NCBI RefSeq assembly: GCF_000364225.2
Contig: NZ_AQFT02000001.1
Span: forward strand, 4,717,501 to 4,781,500
Direction: 5' to 3'
Length of the DNA stretch: 64,000 nucleotides
From: Eubacterium plexicaudatum ASF492
GTDB taxonomy: Bacteria > Bacillota > Clostridia > Lachnospirales > Lachnospiraceae
The notes under the pieces are model-generated. The model was not told the origin of the DNA and made no database searches. It saw nothing but the letters and a program-made list of their open reading frames with translations. The translations under genes were made by a program, and so were the position numbers. This document shows positions 1 to 9,498 of this stretch, piece after piece; position 1 is the first letter of the stretch, and every line of letters begins with the position of its first letter.

Positions 1-2318
1 CCTTCGGTTGTAATCATCATAATTTCATTGTCTTTGTTAACTGCTTTTACACCGATAATATTACCTGTTTTTTCCGTAATCTTATAACACTTAACGCCTT
101 TTCCGCCACGATTCTGTACGGTAAATTCATCCATTAGCGTACATTTGCCCATGCCCTTTTCAGATACTGCCAAAAGCATTTCTCCCTGTGTATCCAGCTG
201 CATGGCAACTACCTCATCACTTACAGCCAGATTCATGCCAATAACACCGATCGAATTACGACCGGTTCCACGTACATCTTTTTCGTTAAATCGAATGCAT
301 TGTCCGTATTTTGTCACAAGAATAATATCTTTTTCATTATCTGTCAGTTTAACTTCAATCAGTTCATCATCTTCACGCAGACTGATTGCCGCAAGGCCCG
401 TTTTTCGGATATTCGCATATTCCAGAATCGGGGTCTTTTTTACAATCCCTTTTCTGGTAGCCATAAATAAATATTCACCTTCGTTATAATCGTGAATAGG
501 AATTAAAGCCGTTATTTTTTCTCCGGGCTGCAACTGAAGAATGTTAATAATTGCCGTTCCTCTGGAAGTTCTGCCCGCCTCCGGAATTTCATATCCCTTC
601 ATACGATAGACACGTCCCATATTTGTAAAAAACATCAGATAATGATGTGACGTTGTCATCAGCAATTCTTCTATGTAGTCGTCTTCAATCGTTTCCATTC
701 CTTTAATGCCACGCCCGCCACGATGCTGACTTCGAAAATTATCCATGCTCATACGCTTTATATACCCAAGTTTTGTCATTGTAATAATCGTATTGGTAAC
801 AGGAATCATATCTGCCATGGATATATCCAGTTCATCATAACTGATGGACGTTCTTCTTTCGTCACCATATTTTTCCGATACAAGTAAGATTTCTTCACGG
901 ATAACACCTAATAATTTCTTTTCGTCTGAAAGAATAGCCTTGTAATATGCAATACTTTCCGCCAGTTCCTGGTATTCTGCTTCAATCTTTTCCCGTTCCA
1001 GACCGGTTAATGCACGCAGACGCATATCTACAATTGCCTGAGCCTGTACATCCGTAAGTCCGAACCGCTCCATCAATTTTTCTTTTGCCTGTGCTGTCGT
1101 TCTGCTGCCCCGGATAATCGAAATCACTTCATCAATGTGATCTAATGCAACCAGTAACCCTTCCAAAATATGCGAACGCTCTTCAGCCTTATTCAGATCG
1201 TATCTGGTTCTTCTTGTCACCACTTCTTTCTGATGCTGCAGGTAATAATAAAGCATCTGATGAAGATTCAGTATCTTTGGCTGATCATTGACGAGTGCAA
1301 GCATAATAACTCCAAAAGTATCCTGAAGCTGCGTATGCTTATACAGTTGATTTAAAATCATATTCGGACTCACATCTTTACGCAGCTCTATGCAGATCCG
1401 CATTCCCTGCCGGTCCGATTCATCACGCAAAGCGGTAATGCCATCTACTTTTTTATCACGTACCAGATCTGCTATTTTTTCAATCAATCTGGCTTTGTTG
1501 ACCATGTATGGCAGCTCCGTAACAATAATACGGTTTTTGCCATTATTCATTGGCTCAATATTGGAAATCGCACGTACTCTTATTTTACCTTTTCCGGTTC
1601 TGTATGCCTCATTAATACCGGCTGTTCCTAAAATACTTCCTCCGGTCGGAAAATCAGGTCCTTTTACAATCGCAAGTAATTCATCCATATCGGTATCACG
1701 ATCGTTTTCTACCTCATTGTCAATAATTTTTACAACAGCGTCAATGACTTCACGCAGATTGTGCGGAGGAATATTGGTTGCCATTCCTACTGCAATTCCG
1801 GTTGTACCATTGACTAACAAATTTGGAAATCGTGCAGGCAATACAACAGGTTCTTTTTCTGTCTCGTCAAAGTTTGGTCTGAAGTCAACGGTATCTTTAT
1901 TGATATCTGCAAGCATCTCCATCGAAATCTTACTCAGTCTTGCTTCCGTATATCTCATTGCGGCTGCGCCGTCACCGTCTACCGAACCAAAATTACCATG
2001 TCCATCTACCAACGGATATCTGGTAGACCATTGCTGTGCCATATTTACCAATGCACCATAAATAGAACTGTCCCCATGCGGATGATATTTACCCATCGTA
2101 TCACCAACAATACGTGCACATTTACGATGTGGTTTATCCGGTCCGTTGTTTAATTCAATCATAGAAAACAGGACTCTACGCTGAACCGGCTTTAAACCAT
2201 CCCTGACATCCGGCAATGCTCTCGAAGCAATTACGCTCATCGCATAATCAATATACGATGATTCCATTGTTTCTTTCAGATCTACGTCATGGATTTGATC
2301 AAAAATCTTATCATCCAT
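1..2318 (-). CDS. gyrA: DNA gyrase subunit A (C-terminus cut by window edge)
   Basis: GyrA is the breakage-reunion subunit of DNA gyrase, acting with GyrB as A2B2 to introduce negative supercoils. The ATG at 2318 opens with MDDKIFDQIHDVDLKETM, and a G-rich Shine-Dalgarno lies just upstream in the 12-bp gap after gyrB. The catalytic tyrosine sits in RYTEARLS at residue 123, and the quinolone-region HPHGDSS lies before it. A GyrA-box-like heptapeptide QHRGGRG (around residue 530) opens the C-terminal beta-pinwheel that wraps DNA. About 772 codons are present and the same frame is open at both ends, so only the last few dozen residues are missing. It is the last gene of the dnaA-dnaN-yaaA-recF-gyrB-gyrA series. 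Confidence 0.97.
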   Translation of the reverse strand, partial: MDDKIFDQIHDVDLKETMESSYIDYAMSVIASRALPDVRDGLKPVQRRVLFSMIELNNGPDKPHRKCARIVGDTMGKYHPHGDSSIYGALVNMAQQWSTRYPLVDGHGNFGSVDGDGAAAMRYTEARLSKISMEMLADINKDTVDFRPNFDETEKEPVVLPARFPNLLVNGTTGIAVGMATNIPPHNLREVIDAVVKIIDNEVENDRDTDMDELLAIVKGPDFPTGGSILGTAGINEAYRTGKGKIRVRAISNIEPMNNGKNRIIVTELPYMVNKARLIEKIADLVRDKKVDGITALRDESDRQGMRICIELRKDVSPNMILNQLYKHTQLQDTFGVIMLALVNDQPKILNLHQMLYYYLQHQKEVVTRRTRYDLNKAEERSHILEGLLVALDHIDEVISIIRGSRTTAQAKEKLMERFGLTDVQAQAIVDMRLRALTGLEREKIEAEYQELAESIAYYKAILSDEKKLLGVIREEILLVSEKYGDERRTSISYDELDISMADMIPVTNTIITMTKLGYIKRMSMDNFRSQHRGGRGIKGMETIEDDYIEELLMTTSHHYLMFFTNMGRVYRMKGYEIPEAGRTSRGTAIINILQLQPGEKITALIPIHDYNEGEYLFMATRKGIVKKTPILEYANIRKTGLAAISLREDDELIEVKLTDNEKDIILVTKYGQCIRFNEKDVRGTGRNSIGVIGMNLAVSDEVVAMQLDTQGEMLLAVSEKGMGKCTLMDEFTVQNRGGKGVKCYKITEKTGNIIGVKAVNKDNEIMMITTE

Positions 2319-2330
2319 TTAATTTACCCC

Positions 2331-4253
2331 CTAAATATCCAAATTCTGAACCTTTTGTGCATTCTCCTCTATAAATTCCCGTCTAGGCTCTACTTTGTCG
2401 CCCATTAAGGTAGTAAATGTCAGGTCAATTGCAGAAGATTTCTCGTCGTCTATCATAACCCTCTTTAAAACACGTTTTTCCGGATCCATCGTCGTATCCC
2501 ACAACTGATCCGAATCCATCTCCCCAAGTCCTTTATATCGTTGAATCTTATTATTACCGTCGCGTCCGATTTCCTGAAGTATTTTTTCCAGTTCTTTATC
2601 ATCGTAAGCATACCATACATTTTTATTTTTCTCAATCTTAAACAGCGGCGGAGTTGCAAGATAAATATGCCCCTGTCGAATCAACTCCGGCATAAAGCGA
2701 TATAAAAAAGTAAGCATCAGAGTACTGATATGTGCACCATCCACGTCAGCATCCGTCATGATAATAATTTTATGATACCTTAATCTGCTAATATCAAAAT
2801 CATCATGAATACCCGTGCCAAAAGCCGTAATCATCGCTTTAATTTCCGCATTTCCATAAATCTTATCCAGACGTGCTTTTTCTACGTTTAAAATCTTACC
2901 GCGCAAAGGAAGAATCGCCTGAGTAGCACGATTTCTTGCCGTTTTTGCAGAGCCTCCCGCAGAATCCCCTTCCACGATAAAAATTTCACAGTTCTTTGGG
3001 TCTCTGTCCGAACAATCCGCCAGTTTTCCCGGAAGCGAGGTGTTCTCCAGAGCCGTTTTACGACGTGTCAGATCCCTGGCTTTTCTGGCAGCATCTCTTG
3101 CCCGTTGTGCCAACAGGGATTTTTCACAGATTGCTTTGGCTATCTGCGGATTCTGCTCCAGATAATAAGTCAGCTGCTCGCTGACAACGGTATCAACAGC
3201 TCCCCGGGCCTCACTGTTTCCAAGTTTTTGCTTTGTCTGACCTTCAAACTGCGGTTCTTCAATTTTAACGCTGATAATGGCGGTCATGCCTTCACGAATA
3301 TCTTCTCCGGATAACGGCGGATCGCTTTCTTTCAGTATCTTATTTGCCCGCGCATAACTGTTAAAAGTCTTGGTAAGCGCATTTCGAAACCCTGCAAGAT
3401 GCGTACCGCCTTCGGGAGTAATGATATTATTTACAAAACTATAGGTTGAATCATTATAAGAATCATTATGCTGAAGAGCAACTTCCACCATCACATTATC
3501 TTTTTGCCCTTCGCAATAAATTACATCCGTATACAATGCCTCCTGGCTGCGGTTCAGATACGTTACGAACTCTTTAATACCTCCGGCATAATGAAACTCA
3601 TGCATACGCACCGGATCATCTCGTTTATCTTTTAATACGATGCGCAGACCTTTCGTTAAAAAAGCTGTTTCTCTGAGTCGTTGTTTTAATACATCATAAT
3701 CATAGACTGTTTCTTCAAAAATCGAACCATCCGGCGAAAATGTCACTTTTGTTCCGGTTTTTTCCGGATCACATGTACCCGATTCTTTCAGCGGATACAT
3801 GGTAACACCACGCTCATAGCGCTGTTTATATACTTTTCCGTCACGGCATATTTCCACTTCCAGCCAGTTCGACAATGCATTCACAACCGAAGCGCCTACT
3901 CCATGTAACCCACCGGATACTTTGTATCCGCCGCCGCCAAATTTTCCACCTGCATGAAGTACCGTAAATACAACCTCTACGGCAGGAAGTCCGGCTTTTT
4001 GATTAATGCCGGTAGGAATTCCACGGCCATCATCAATTACCGTAATGGAATTATCCGGATTGATCTTCACCTCAATATTCTTACAGTATCCTGCAAGCGC
4101 TTCATCTACGGAGTTATCTACGATCTCATATACCAGATGATGAAGTCCTCTTGATGATGTGCTTCCAATATACATTCCAGGCCTTTTTCGTACCGCCTCA
4201 AGCCCCTCCAGTATCTGGATCTGATCAGCTCCATAATTATTTTCGATAGCCAT
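2331..4253 (-). CDS. gyrB: DNA gyrase subunit B
   Basis: GyrB is the ATPase subunit of gyrase. The 640-residue length is typical of Gram-positive GyrB without the proteobacterial insert. From N to C the GHKL ATPase motifs are visible (DDGRGIP near residue 75, LHGVGASVVNALS near 118), followed by the transducer region, the TOPRIM domain (EGDSAGGSA near 430 and the metal-binding TDADVDGAHI near 505) and the C-terminal GYKGLGEM-type motif (here QRYKGLGEMDSDQLWDTTMD). An AGGAGG Shine-Dalgarno precedes the ATG by 7 nt. It lies 29 bp after recF and 12 bp before gyrA, consistent with one operon. Confidence 0.98.
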   Translation of the reverse strand: MAIENNYGADQIQILEGLEAVRKRPGMYIGSTSSRGLHHLVYEIVDNSVDEALAGYCKNIEVKINPDNSITVIDDGRGIPTGINQKAGLPAVEVVFTVLHAGGKFGGGGYKVSGGLHGVGASVVNALSNWLEVEICRDGKVYKQRYERGVTMYPLKESGTCDPEKTGTKVTFSPDGSIFEETVYDYDVLKQRLRETAFLTKGLRIVLKDKRDDPVRMHEFHYAGGIKEFVTYLNRSQEALYTDVIYCEGQKDNVMVEVALQHNDSYNDSTYSFVNNIITPEGGTHLAGFRNALTKTFNSYARANKILKESDPPLSGEDIREGMTAIISVKIEEPQFEGQTKQKLGNSEARGAVDTVVSEQLTYYLEQNPQIAKAICEKSLLAQRARDAARKARDLTRRKTALENTSLPGKLADCSDRDPKNCEIFIVEGDSAGGSAKTARNRATQAILPLRGKILNVEKARLDKIYGNAEIKAMITAFGTGIHDDFDISRLRYHKIIIMTDADVDGAHISTLMLTFLYRFMPELIRQGHIYLATPPLFKIEKNKNVWYAYDDKELEKILQEIGRDGNNKIQRYKGLGEMDSDQLWDTTMDPEKRVLKRVMIDDEKSSAIDLTFTTLMGDKVEPRREFIEENAQKVQNLDI

Positions 4254-4282
4254 ATGTCATCCTCCTGATTCTTCTGCATCGG

Positions 4283-5365
4283 TTATTTTAGTTCCACTTG
4301 TCCGTTACGTACTTCAAATACACGATCAATACGAAAACGGTTTTTAACGAATTCATCCAGTCCGGTACAGGTAATAATTGTCTGAATATCATGAATACTG
4401 GCAAGCAAATAGTTCTGCCTGCTGCTGTCCAGTTCCGAAAGAACATCATCCAATAACAATACAGGCGTATCGTGAATTAACTTTTTAACCATTTGAATCT
4501 CAGACATCTTTAACGATAATGCTGACGTCCGCTGCTGTCCCTGCGAACCAAATTTTCGAATATCCGCATCTCCGATCTGAAACAACAGATCATCCCGATG
4601 CGGACCGACCGAAGTCTGACAATACTTCAGGTCTTTTTCACGTGCTGCTGCAAGTTCCGTCTCAAACTGCTCCGCAGACGTATTCGGCTCATAAGTCAGT
4701 ATCAGTTCTTCCCGGTTTCCGGAAATATTTTTATGGATATTGTATACAATTTCTCCCAATTCTTCAAGAAACGCACTTCTACGGCAGATAATTCGCTGTC
4801 CGTACTCAACAAGCTGCATATCCCACACAGATAATGTGTCCAGCAATTCCCGTCGGAATACGATGTCTTTCAACAGCTTATTCCTCTGATTGAGAATTTT
4901 ATTATAATTTGCCAGATCGGACAAATATATTTTATCCAACTGACACAATTCCAGGTCTAAAAACCGTCTTCGCTGAGAAGGCCCGTTTTTAATAATATTC
5001 AAATCCTCCGGCGAAAAAAAAACAATATTTAAAATACCAAACAAAGAACTGGCTTTTTTTATTGGAATACGATTTACCGCAATTCCTTTGGAGCGATTTT
5101 TCTTCAGATGAACATCAATCTGAAACTCCTGTTCATTTTTTTCTACCAGCGTACGAATATGCGATTCTTCTTTTTCAAATTGAATCATATCCCGATCTTT
5201 GCTGCCTTTATGCGATTTCGTCGTACCGCTTACATAAACGGCTTCCAGTATATTTGTTTTTCCCTGTGCATTATCTCCAAACAGAATATTTGTCCCTTCG
5301 GTAAATGCGACAGATAAGTTTTCGTAATTCCGGAAACTTTTCAATTCCAAAGATTTGATCAGCAT
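4283..5365 (-). CDS. recF: DNA replication and repair protein RecF
   Basis: RecF is an SMC/ABC-like ATPase that helps load RecA at single-strand gaps through RecFOR. The 360 residues match the family. Walker A is GDNAQGKTN near residues 30-38. The signature-like region FGSQGQQRTSALSLKM and Walker B LLLDDVLSELD lie near residues 275-310. The start codon overlaps the end of the S4-domain gene by 7 bp (5359-5365), so the two are probably translationally coupled. This gene order (dnaN-yaaA-recF-gyrB) is the conserved Firmicute origin arrangement. Confidence 0.97.
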   Translation of the reverse strand: MLIKSLELKSFRNYENLSVAFTEGTNILFGDNAQGKTNILEAVYVSGTTKSHKGSKDRDMIQFEKEESHIRTLVEKNEQEFQIDVHLKKNRSKGIAVNRIPIKKASSLFGILNIVFFSPEDLNIIKNGPSQRRRFLDLELCQLDKIYLSDLANYNKILNQRNKLLKDIVFRRELLDTLSVWDMQLVEYGQRIICRRSAFLEELGEIVYNIHKNISGNREELILTYEPNTSAEQFETELAAAREKDLKYCQTSVGPHRDDLLFQIGDADIRKFGSQGQQRTSALSLKMSEIQMVKKLIHDTPVLLLDDVLSELDSSRQNYLLASIHDIQTIITCTGLDEFVKNRFRIDRVFEVRNGQVELK

Positions 5366-5592
5366 TGTACAATTGTCCTTGTCTCACCGTTATAGGAAAC
5401 AACGTCTCCGGGATATAATTTTTTTCCACGCCTCAGTTCAACTTCTCCATTCACCAATACCTGGCCGTCCTGAATTAAAATCTTAGCTTCGGTTCCCGAA
5501 CCTGCCATTCCCGCAAGTTTCATTGCCTGGCCTAACTTGATATATTCATCTCTTATTTTATCATACTCATAAATATCCTTAATTTCAATCAT
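5359..5592 (-). CDS. yaaA: S4-domain RNA-binding protein (YaaA/RlbA family)
   Basis: This is a 77-residue protein made almost entirely of one S4 RNA-binding domain. The core reads IKLGQAMKLAGM, then GTEAKILIQDGQVLVNGEVE with the RRGKKLYPGD turn typical of the fold. In Firmicutes this small gene is consistently placed between dnaN and recF; its role is thought to involve ribosomal RNA binding. Its ATG overlaps the dnaN stop as TAATG, and its stop overlaps the recF start, so all three should be co-translated. Confidence 0.93.
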   Translation of the reverse strand: MIEIKDIYEYDKIRDEYIKLGQAMKLAGMAGSGTEAKILIQDGQVLVNGEVELRRGKKLYPGDVVSYNGETRTIVQC

Positions 5593-6704
5593 TAAATATC
5601 AGCAGCGTTAAAATTTACAGGCAGAATTAAATAGATATAGCTTTCATTCTCGTCTTTGATAAAACATGGAGCCTTTGGATTTACCATATACAGCATAATT
5701 TCTTCTTCATCAATAACGCGCAGCGCATCAATAAAGAATTTTGGATTAAATCCAATGATCATGTTTTTTCCTTCTTTTTCTATTTCGATATCTTCATTCA
5801 TGGAACCAACGTAAGAAGAAATTTTCAGTTCCATATAGTCGTCCTGAACGTCCATAACAATCGGTTTTTTATCATCTTCTTTTACCAGAAGTGTTGCACG
5901 ATCAATACTTCCTAATAATTCCCGTTTATTTATTTTAATTTTTGTTTCATAAGCTGAAGAGAGCATTTGATCAATCCGAAAATATTCTCCATCCAGCAGC
6001 CTTGATAAAACCGTAGTATTTTCAAATTCAAACAGTATATGATTCTCCGTTATAAAAATATGAACATATTCATCTGCTGACCCTGAGAGGATTTTACTGA
6101 TATCCTGCAATGTTTTACCAGGTACAATTACTTTTTTATTATTGTAATTATTTTTCAGTTCAATATTTCGTATAGATATCCGATGTCCGTCTAAAGATAC
6201 AACTTTGAGCCTGTTTTCCTGTATTTCGAATAATTCTCCTGTCATCAGTTTATTTGTGTCATTATCTGCAATGGAAAAAATTGTCTGACGAATAATTTCT
6301 TTTAAAGTAAATTGTGTAATAGATATCGGTTCATTCTTTTCAATTTCCGGTAAATATGCAAAATCATCGCCTAATTTACCGACAATGTTAAATTTTGACT
6401 TTTCACATGTAATTGTCGTCTTCAGGTTTTCATCTGATATAATAGAAATATCATTATCCGGAAGTTTGCGTACAATTTCCGAAAATATCTTTGCATTTAG
6501 TGCTATAATTCCAGGTTCTTCTATCGTACCATCAATAACGGTTTCGATTCCTAATTCCGTATCGTTTGCAATTAATTTAACGTGCCCTTTTGATGCATCT
6601 ATCAGAATGCATTCCAAGATCGGCATCGTTGTTTTTGAAGGAACTGCTTTTATTACGATATTTACGCCGTAAAGCAAGTTCGTTTTTGAACAAATCAGCT
6701 TCAT
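5592..6704 (-). CDS. dnaN: DNA polymerase III subunit beta (sliding clamp)
   Basis: DnaN is the ring-shaped processivity clamp of the replicative polymerase. The protein begins MKLICSKTNLLYGVNIVIKAV and ends with the conserved PVNFNAADI-type tail that resembles MPMRL-box C-termini. Length is 370 residues, standard for the three-domain clamp. The start was chosen at 6704 rather than the in-frame ATG at 6710, because the AAGGAG Shine-Dalgarno is 8 nt from the former and only 2 nt from the latter. It is preceded by the dnaA-dnaN intergenic DnaA-box cluster. Confidence 0.97.
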   Translation of the reverse strand: MKLICSKTNLLYGVNIVIKAVPSKTTMPILECILIDASKGHVKLIANDTELGIETVIDGTIEEPGIIALNAKIFSEIVRKLPDNDISIISDENLKTTITCEKSKFNIVGKLGDDFAYLPEIEKNEPISITQFTLKEIIRQTIFSIADNDTNKLMTGELFEIQENRLKVVSLDGHRISIRNIELKNNYNNKKVIVPGKTLQDISKILSGSADEYVHIFITENHILFEFENTTVLSRLLDGEYFRIDQMLSSAYETKIKINKRELLGSIDRATLLVKEDDKKPIVMDVQDDYMELKISSYVGSMNEDIEIEKEGKNMIIGFNPKFFIDALRVIDEEEIMLYMVNPKAPCFIKDENESYIYLILPVNFNAADI

Positions 6705-7016
6705 GTGCATAACTCCTTTTGCAGTGAATTTTATAAAATAATATATATTTACTTCGTAATAGTAATAATAGGGGCGGTGTAAAAGTGTAAAAGCACTTTA
6801 AGCCTTTATTTTAACAGGTAAACGTTGTTTTAAAACTACGTGAACAACTTCAAGTAAGCGCCTTGATAGGCTGTGTATAACTGAAGAGAATAAAAACCGA
6901 CATAATTTTTATTCGTTAATTTTCCATAGTTATCCAAAGTAATAAACATAAAATATGATAGTTATCCACAGTTATCCACAAAAAAATGTGGATAACTGTG
7001 GATAAATCATGCATCT
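6705..7016. promoter_or_regulatory. dnaA-dnaN intergenic DnaA-box cluster (oriC sub-region)
   Basis: Four perfect DnaA boxes are visible: TTATCCACA at 6962-6970 and 6972-6980, and the inverted TGTGGATAA at 6987-6995 and 6997-7005. They form a symmetrical head-to-head pair of doublets around an A7 spacer. A degenerate box (TTATCCAAA) lies at 6930-6938. This is the dnaA-distal half of the bipartite origin known from Bacillus; it may also act in dnaA/dnaN autoregulation. The remainder is AT-rich and probably holds the dnaN promoter; no gene is seen. Confidence 0.9.
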
Positions 7017-8373
7017 TTAATTAGGATTGATCTTTTTTCGAATGGTCTCTATTAAATTTTGTGTAGATTCATTTGACTGGTATTCAGCTTCAATCTTTTC
7101 TATTCCATGAATAATAGTAGAATGGTCTCGTCCGCCTAAGATTTCTCCAATACCTGCCAAGGAAGAGCCTGTCATATTTTTGCATAAATACATGGCAATT
7201 TGTCTTGGTCTTACAATATCGCTGCTGCGAGATTTGGATATTAACTGTTGCGGTGTTTTTTGAAAGTGTTCCGCGACAATTTCAATAATTAGCTGCGGTG
7301 TAATTTCTCTGTGTAAGTCAGGATTGATAATACTTTCCAGTTGTTCTTTTGCCGTATCTATAGTAATTTCAACATTTGTTAATCTTGAAAAAGCCATTAA
7401 ACGGTTTAATGCACCTTCCAGTTCACGAATATTTGATTTGATATTTGTAGCTATGTATTTAATAATTTCATCATCAAATTTAATGTTATCCATTTCTTCC
7501 TTGCGGCGGAGAATAGCCATACGTGTTTCATAGTCAGGAGAACCAATATCAGCCATACATCCCCATTGGAAACGGGAACGGAAGCGTTCTTCCAGAGTAG
7601 TCATTTCTTTTGGCGGTTTATCGCTGGAAACAACAATCTGTTTGCCGGCATTATAAAGAACATTGAACGTATTAAAAATTCTTCCTGTGTTCGGTCTTTT
7701 CCTATTATAAACTGAATATCATCTATAAGAAGTACATCTACATTCCGGTACTTGTCGCGTATTGCATTAATCTGCGAGTTGCTGCCGTTTCGAATAGCAT
7801 CAATGACTTCATTTGTAAATACCTCCGAAGGGACATATTGTATTTTTAATTTGGGATGGTTAGCAAGGATATGATGTGCGATCGAGTGCATCAAATGCGT
7901 CTTGCCAAGCCCAACGCCTCCCCATAAAAAAAGCGGATTGTATTGTTTTGCAGGGGTTTCAGCTTCTTCTGCAACTACCAGAGAAATTGTATGCGCAAGC
8001 TTGTTGTTACTGCCAACTACAAAAGTATCAAATGTGTAGTTGGGATTTAAGTCGTGGTTTTTATAAGAAGCGTTGTCTTCCTGCATGGCAGTTGATTTGG
8101 CCGGTTTCATTTTTTTGCATCTTCAGGAAGAATAAATTCGATCTCATAATCAACACCTGTAACTTCTGCAATTACAACTTTTAATGGGGTACGATATTTT
8201 TTTGTAATGTAGTTCAGAGCAATCTGCTCCGGCGGGGCGAGAATATAGATTTTATTCCCATTTATCTGAAAAATTTCCAAAGGTTTTATCCACGAATCGA
8301 AGACAACATTGGAAAGCTCGTATTCTTCTTTTACCGTTAGTAGTATTTCTTGCCATTTTTCCTCAACAATCAT
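7017..8373 (-). CDS. dnaA: Chromosomal replication initiator DnaA (two apparent frameshifts)
   Basis: DnaA binds DnaA boxes and opens oriC. Three adjacent reading frames together give a complete protein. Domain I comes first (MIVEEKWQEILLTVKEEY, 8373-8107). The AAA+ domain III follows, with Walker A GGVGLGKTHLMH and Walker B LLIDDIQFIIGK (8110-7601). The last frame carries domain IV, with the signature around GRDHSTIIHGIEKI (7604-7017). The first break is at an A7 run (plus-strand T run 8110-8116) and the second at a T5 run (plus-strand A run 7674-7678). Adding one base to each run restores a continuous ORF, giving ...DAKKMKPAK... and ...TQEEFFNTFNVLYNAGK.... Since DnaA is essential, these are most likely sequence errors. 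A CGGAG Shine-Dalgarno lies 7 nt before the ATG. Confidence 0.95.
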
Positions 8374-8780
8374 ATTATTTCTCCGTTATATTTATACATT
8401 CTAAAAAAGCAGATAAAAGCCACACTATATATGATAAACCAAAATGACAAATTTAGCAATTAAATCTTCAGACAAAAAGTGGGTCTGAAGTGGATAAATT
8501 GTCTAAAATAAAAAATGAATTCGGTTGTCGATTGTGTAAAGATTGTGTTATTCACAGGTGATAAACCGTGTTTTTCGGGGATTTCAGCAGGTTATCCACA
8601 AATTCATATATAAGTAAAAGCCTTTAAAATCAACAATTTTTGAATAAATCACAAAAAAATGTGGATAAATATGTGTATAAGTTTTTGTTGATAATGTAAA
8701 TGTGGATAACTTTTTTGTGATTGGATGTGGATGGGGATTTCCATAAAATTCATAAAAAAATTATAAAAACAAAAGGTTTT
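8374..8780. promoter_or_regulatory. oriC: dnaA-rpmH intergenic DnaA-box cluster and AT-rich unwinding element
   Basis: Perfect DnaA boxes occur at 8592-8600 (TTATCCACA), 8660-8668 and 8701-8709 (both TGTGGATAA). Near-consensus boxes lie at 8548-8556 (TTATTCACA), 8672-8680 (TGTGTATAA) and 8726-8734 (TGTGGATGG). An A/T-only tract at about 8745-8776 is a good candidate for the DNA unwinding element. Position, box density and the divergent gene orientation mark this as the main origin sub-region, paired with the cluster at 6930-7005. The dnaA promoter must also lie here. No gene is seen. Confidence 0.92.
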
Positions 8781-8782
8781 CC

Positions 8783-8810
8783 TTGACTTGCGTATCTTTT
8801 TTGATATAAT
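8783..8810 (+). promoter_or_regulatory. rpmH promoter
   Basis: A sigma-A type promoter is visible: TTGACT at 8783-8788, a 16-nt spacer and a perfect TATAAT at 8805-8810, about 54 nt upstream of the rpmH start. It directly abuts the DnaA-box cluster. Confidence 0.85.
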
Positions 8811-8863
8811 TGTAATGGTATTTTTTCAACAATAAGCATTTGCATAGAGGAGGTGCGTGTAAT

Positions 8864-8998
8864 ATGAAGATGACATATCAGCCAAATAAAAGACATAGAT
8901 CAAAGGTGCATGGCTTCAGAAAAAGAATGAGTACGGCAGGCGGAAGAAAAGTATTGGCTGCAAGAAGATTAAAAGGAAGAAAGAAGTTATCAGCATAG
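8864..8998 (+). CDS. rpmH: 50S ribosomal protein L34
   Basis: The 44-residue protein begins MKMTYQPNKRHRSKVHGFRK and ends RRLKGRKKLSA, which is diagnostic of bacterial L34. A GAGGAGG Shine-Dalgarno lies 9 nt upstream of the ATG. It is the first plus-strand gene after oriC and heads the conserved rpmH-rnpA-yidD-yidC-jag-mnmE cluster. Confidence 0.98.
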   Translation: MKMTYQPNKRHRSKVHGFRKRMSTAGGRKVLAARRLKGRKKLSA

Positions 8999-9030
8999 GC
9001 CACATCTTTTGTGGTCTTTCTTCTTATTTT
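8998..9030 (+). terminator. Hairpin with T-rich tail after rpmH
   Basis: A 7-bp stem (8998-9004 with 9010-9016, one G-U pair) sits directly at the rpmH stop and is followed by a T-rich stretch. It looks like a leaky intrinsic terminator or attenuator that could set the high L34 to RNase P protein ratio. Confidence 0.6.
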
Positions 9031-9140
9031 TTTGCAAGTGAACGGTTATTTTTAAAAATGATATATAATATATGAAAAAATCCCGTAAAGATAACCGTTG
9101 TCTTGCTTATATTGAAAAGACTGCATTTTGGGAAAAAAAT

Positions 9141-9498
9141 ATGAAATTTTCTGAATCGTTAAAAAGAATTCTGATTTTCAAAAGGTATACAAACGGGGAA
9201 AATCTTATGCAAACAGGTATCTTGTTTTGTATGTTTTAAAAAATGGGACCGAATGCAACAGACTTGGTATTTCCATCAGTAAAAAAGTTGGCAACAGCAT
9301 TGTAAGACACCGTTTGAAACGTTTGATCAAAGAAGCTTATAGACTGCAGGAAGATATTTTTTACAGTGGTCTGGATATTGTAGTTATTGCAAGAATGTCA
9401 GCAAAAGGGATATCTTATACGGAAACTGAAAGTGCATTGCTGCATCTTGGTAATCTTCATAGTATTTTAAAATCTATAAAAAAGAAGAAGATGATTAA
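9141..9498 (+). CDS. rnpA: Ribonuclease P protein component (two apparent frameshifts)
   Basis: RnpA is the protein cofactor of RNase P, which matures tRNA 5' ends. The ATG at 9141 gives MKFSESLK, which shifts frame at an A5 run (9161-9165). One added base continues into KNSDFQKVYKRGKSYANRYLVLYVLKNG. The signature region (LGISISKKVGNSIVRHRLKRLIKEAYR) follows. A second break at an A6 run (9478-9483) removes the natural stop and reads straight into yidD. With one extra A the protein ends KSIKKEEDD at 9498. The corrected length is about 118 residues, normal for the family. Confidence 0.9.

Noticed and set aside
1390..2061. Plus-strand ORF of 223 residues
   Set aside because: Antisense shadow of gyrA.
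7601..8116. Programmed frameshifting in dnaA
   Set aside because: A7 could be slippery, but the same kind of break at simple T and A runs in many unrelated genes makes sequence error the simpler explanation.
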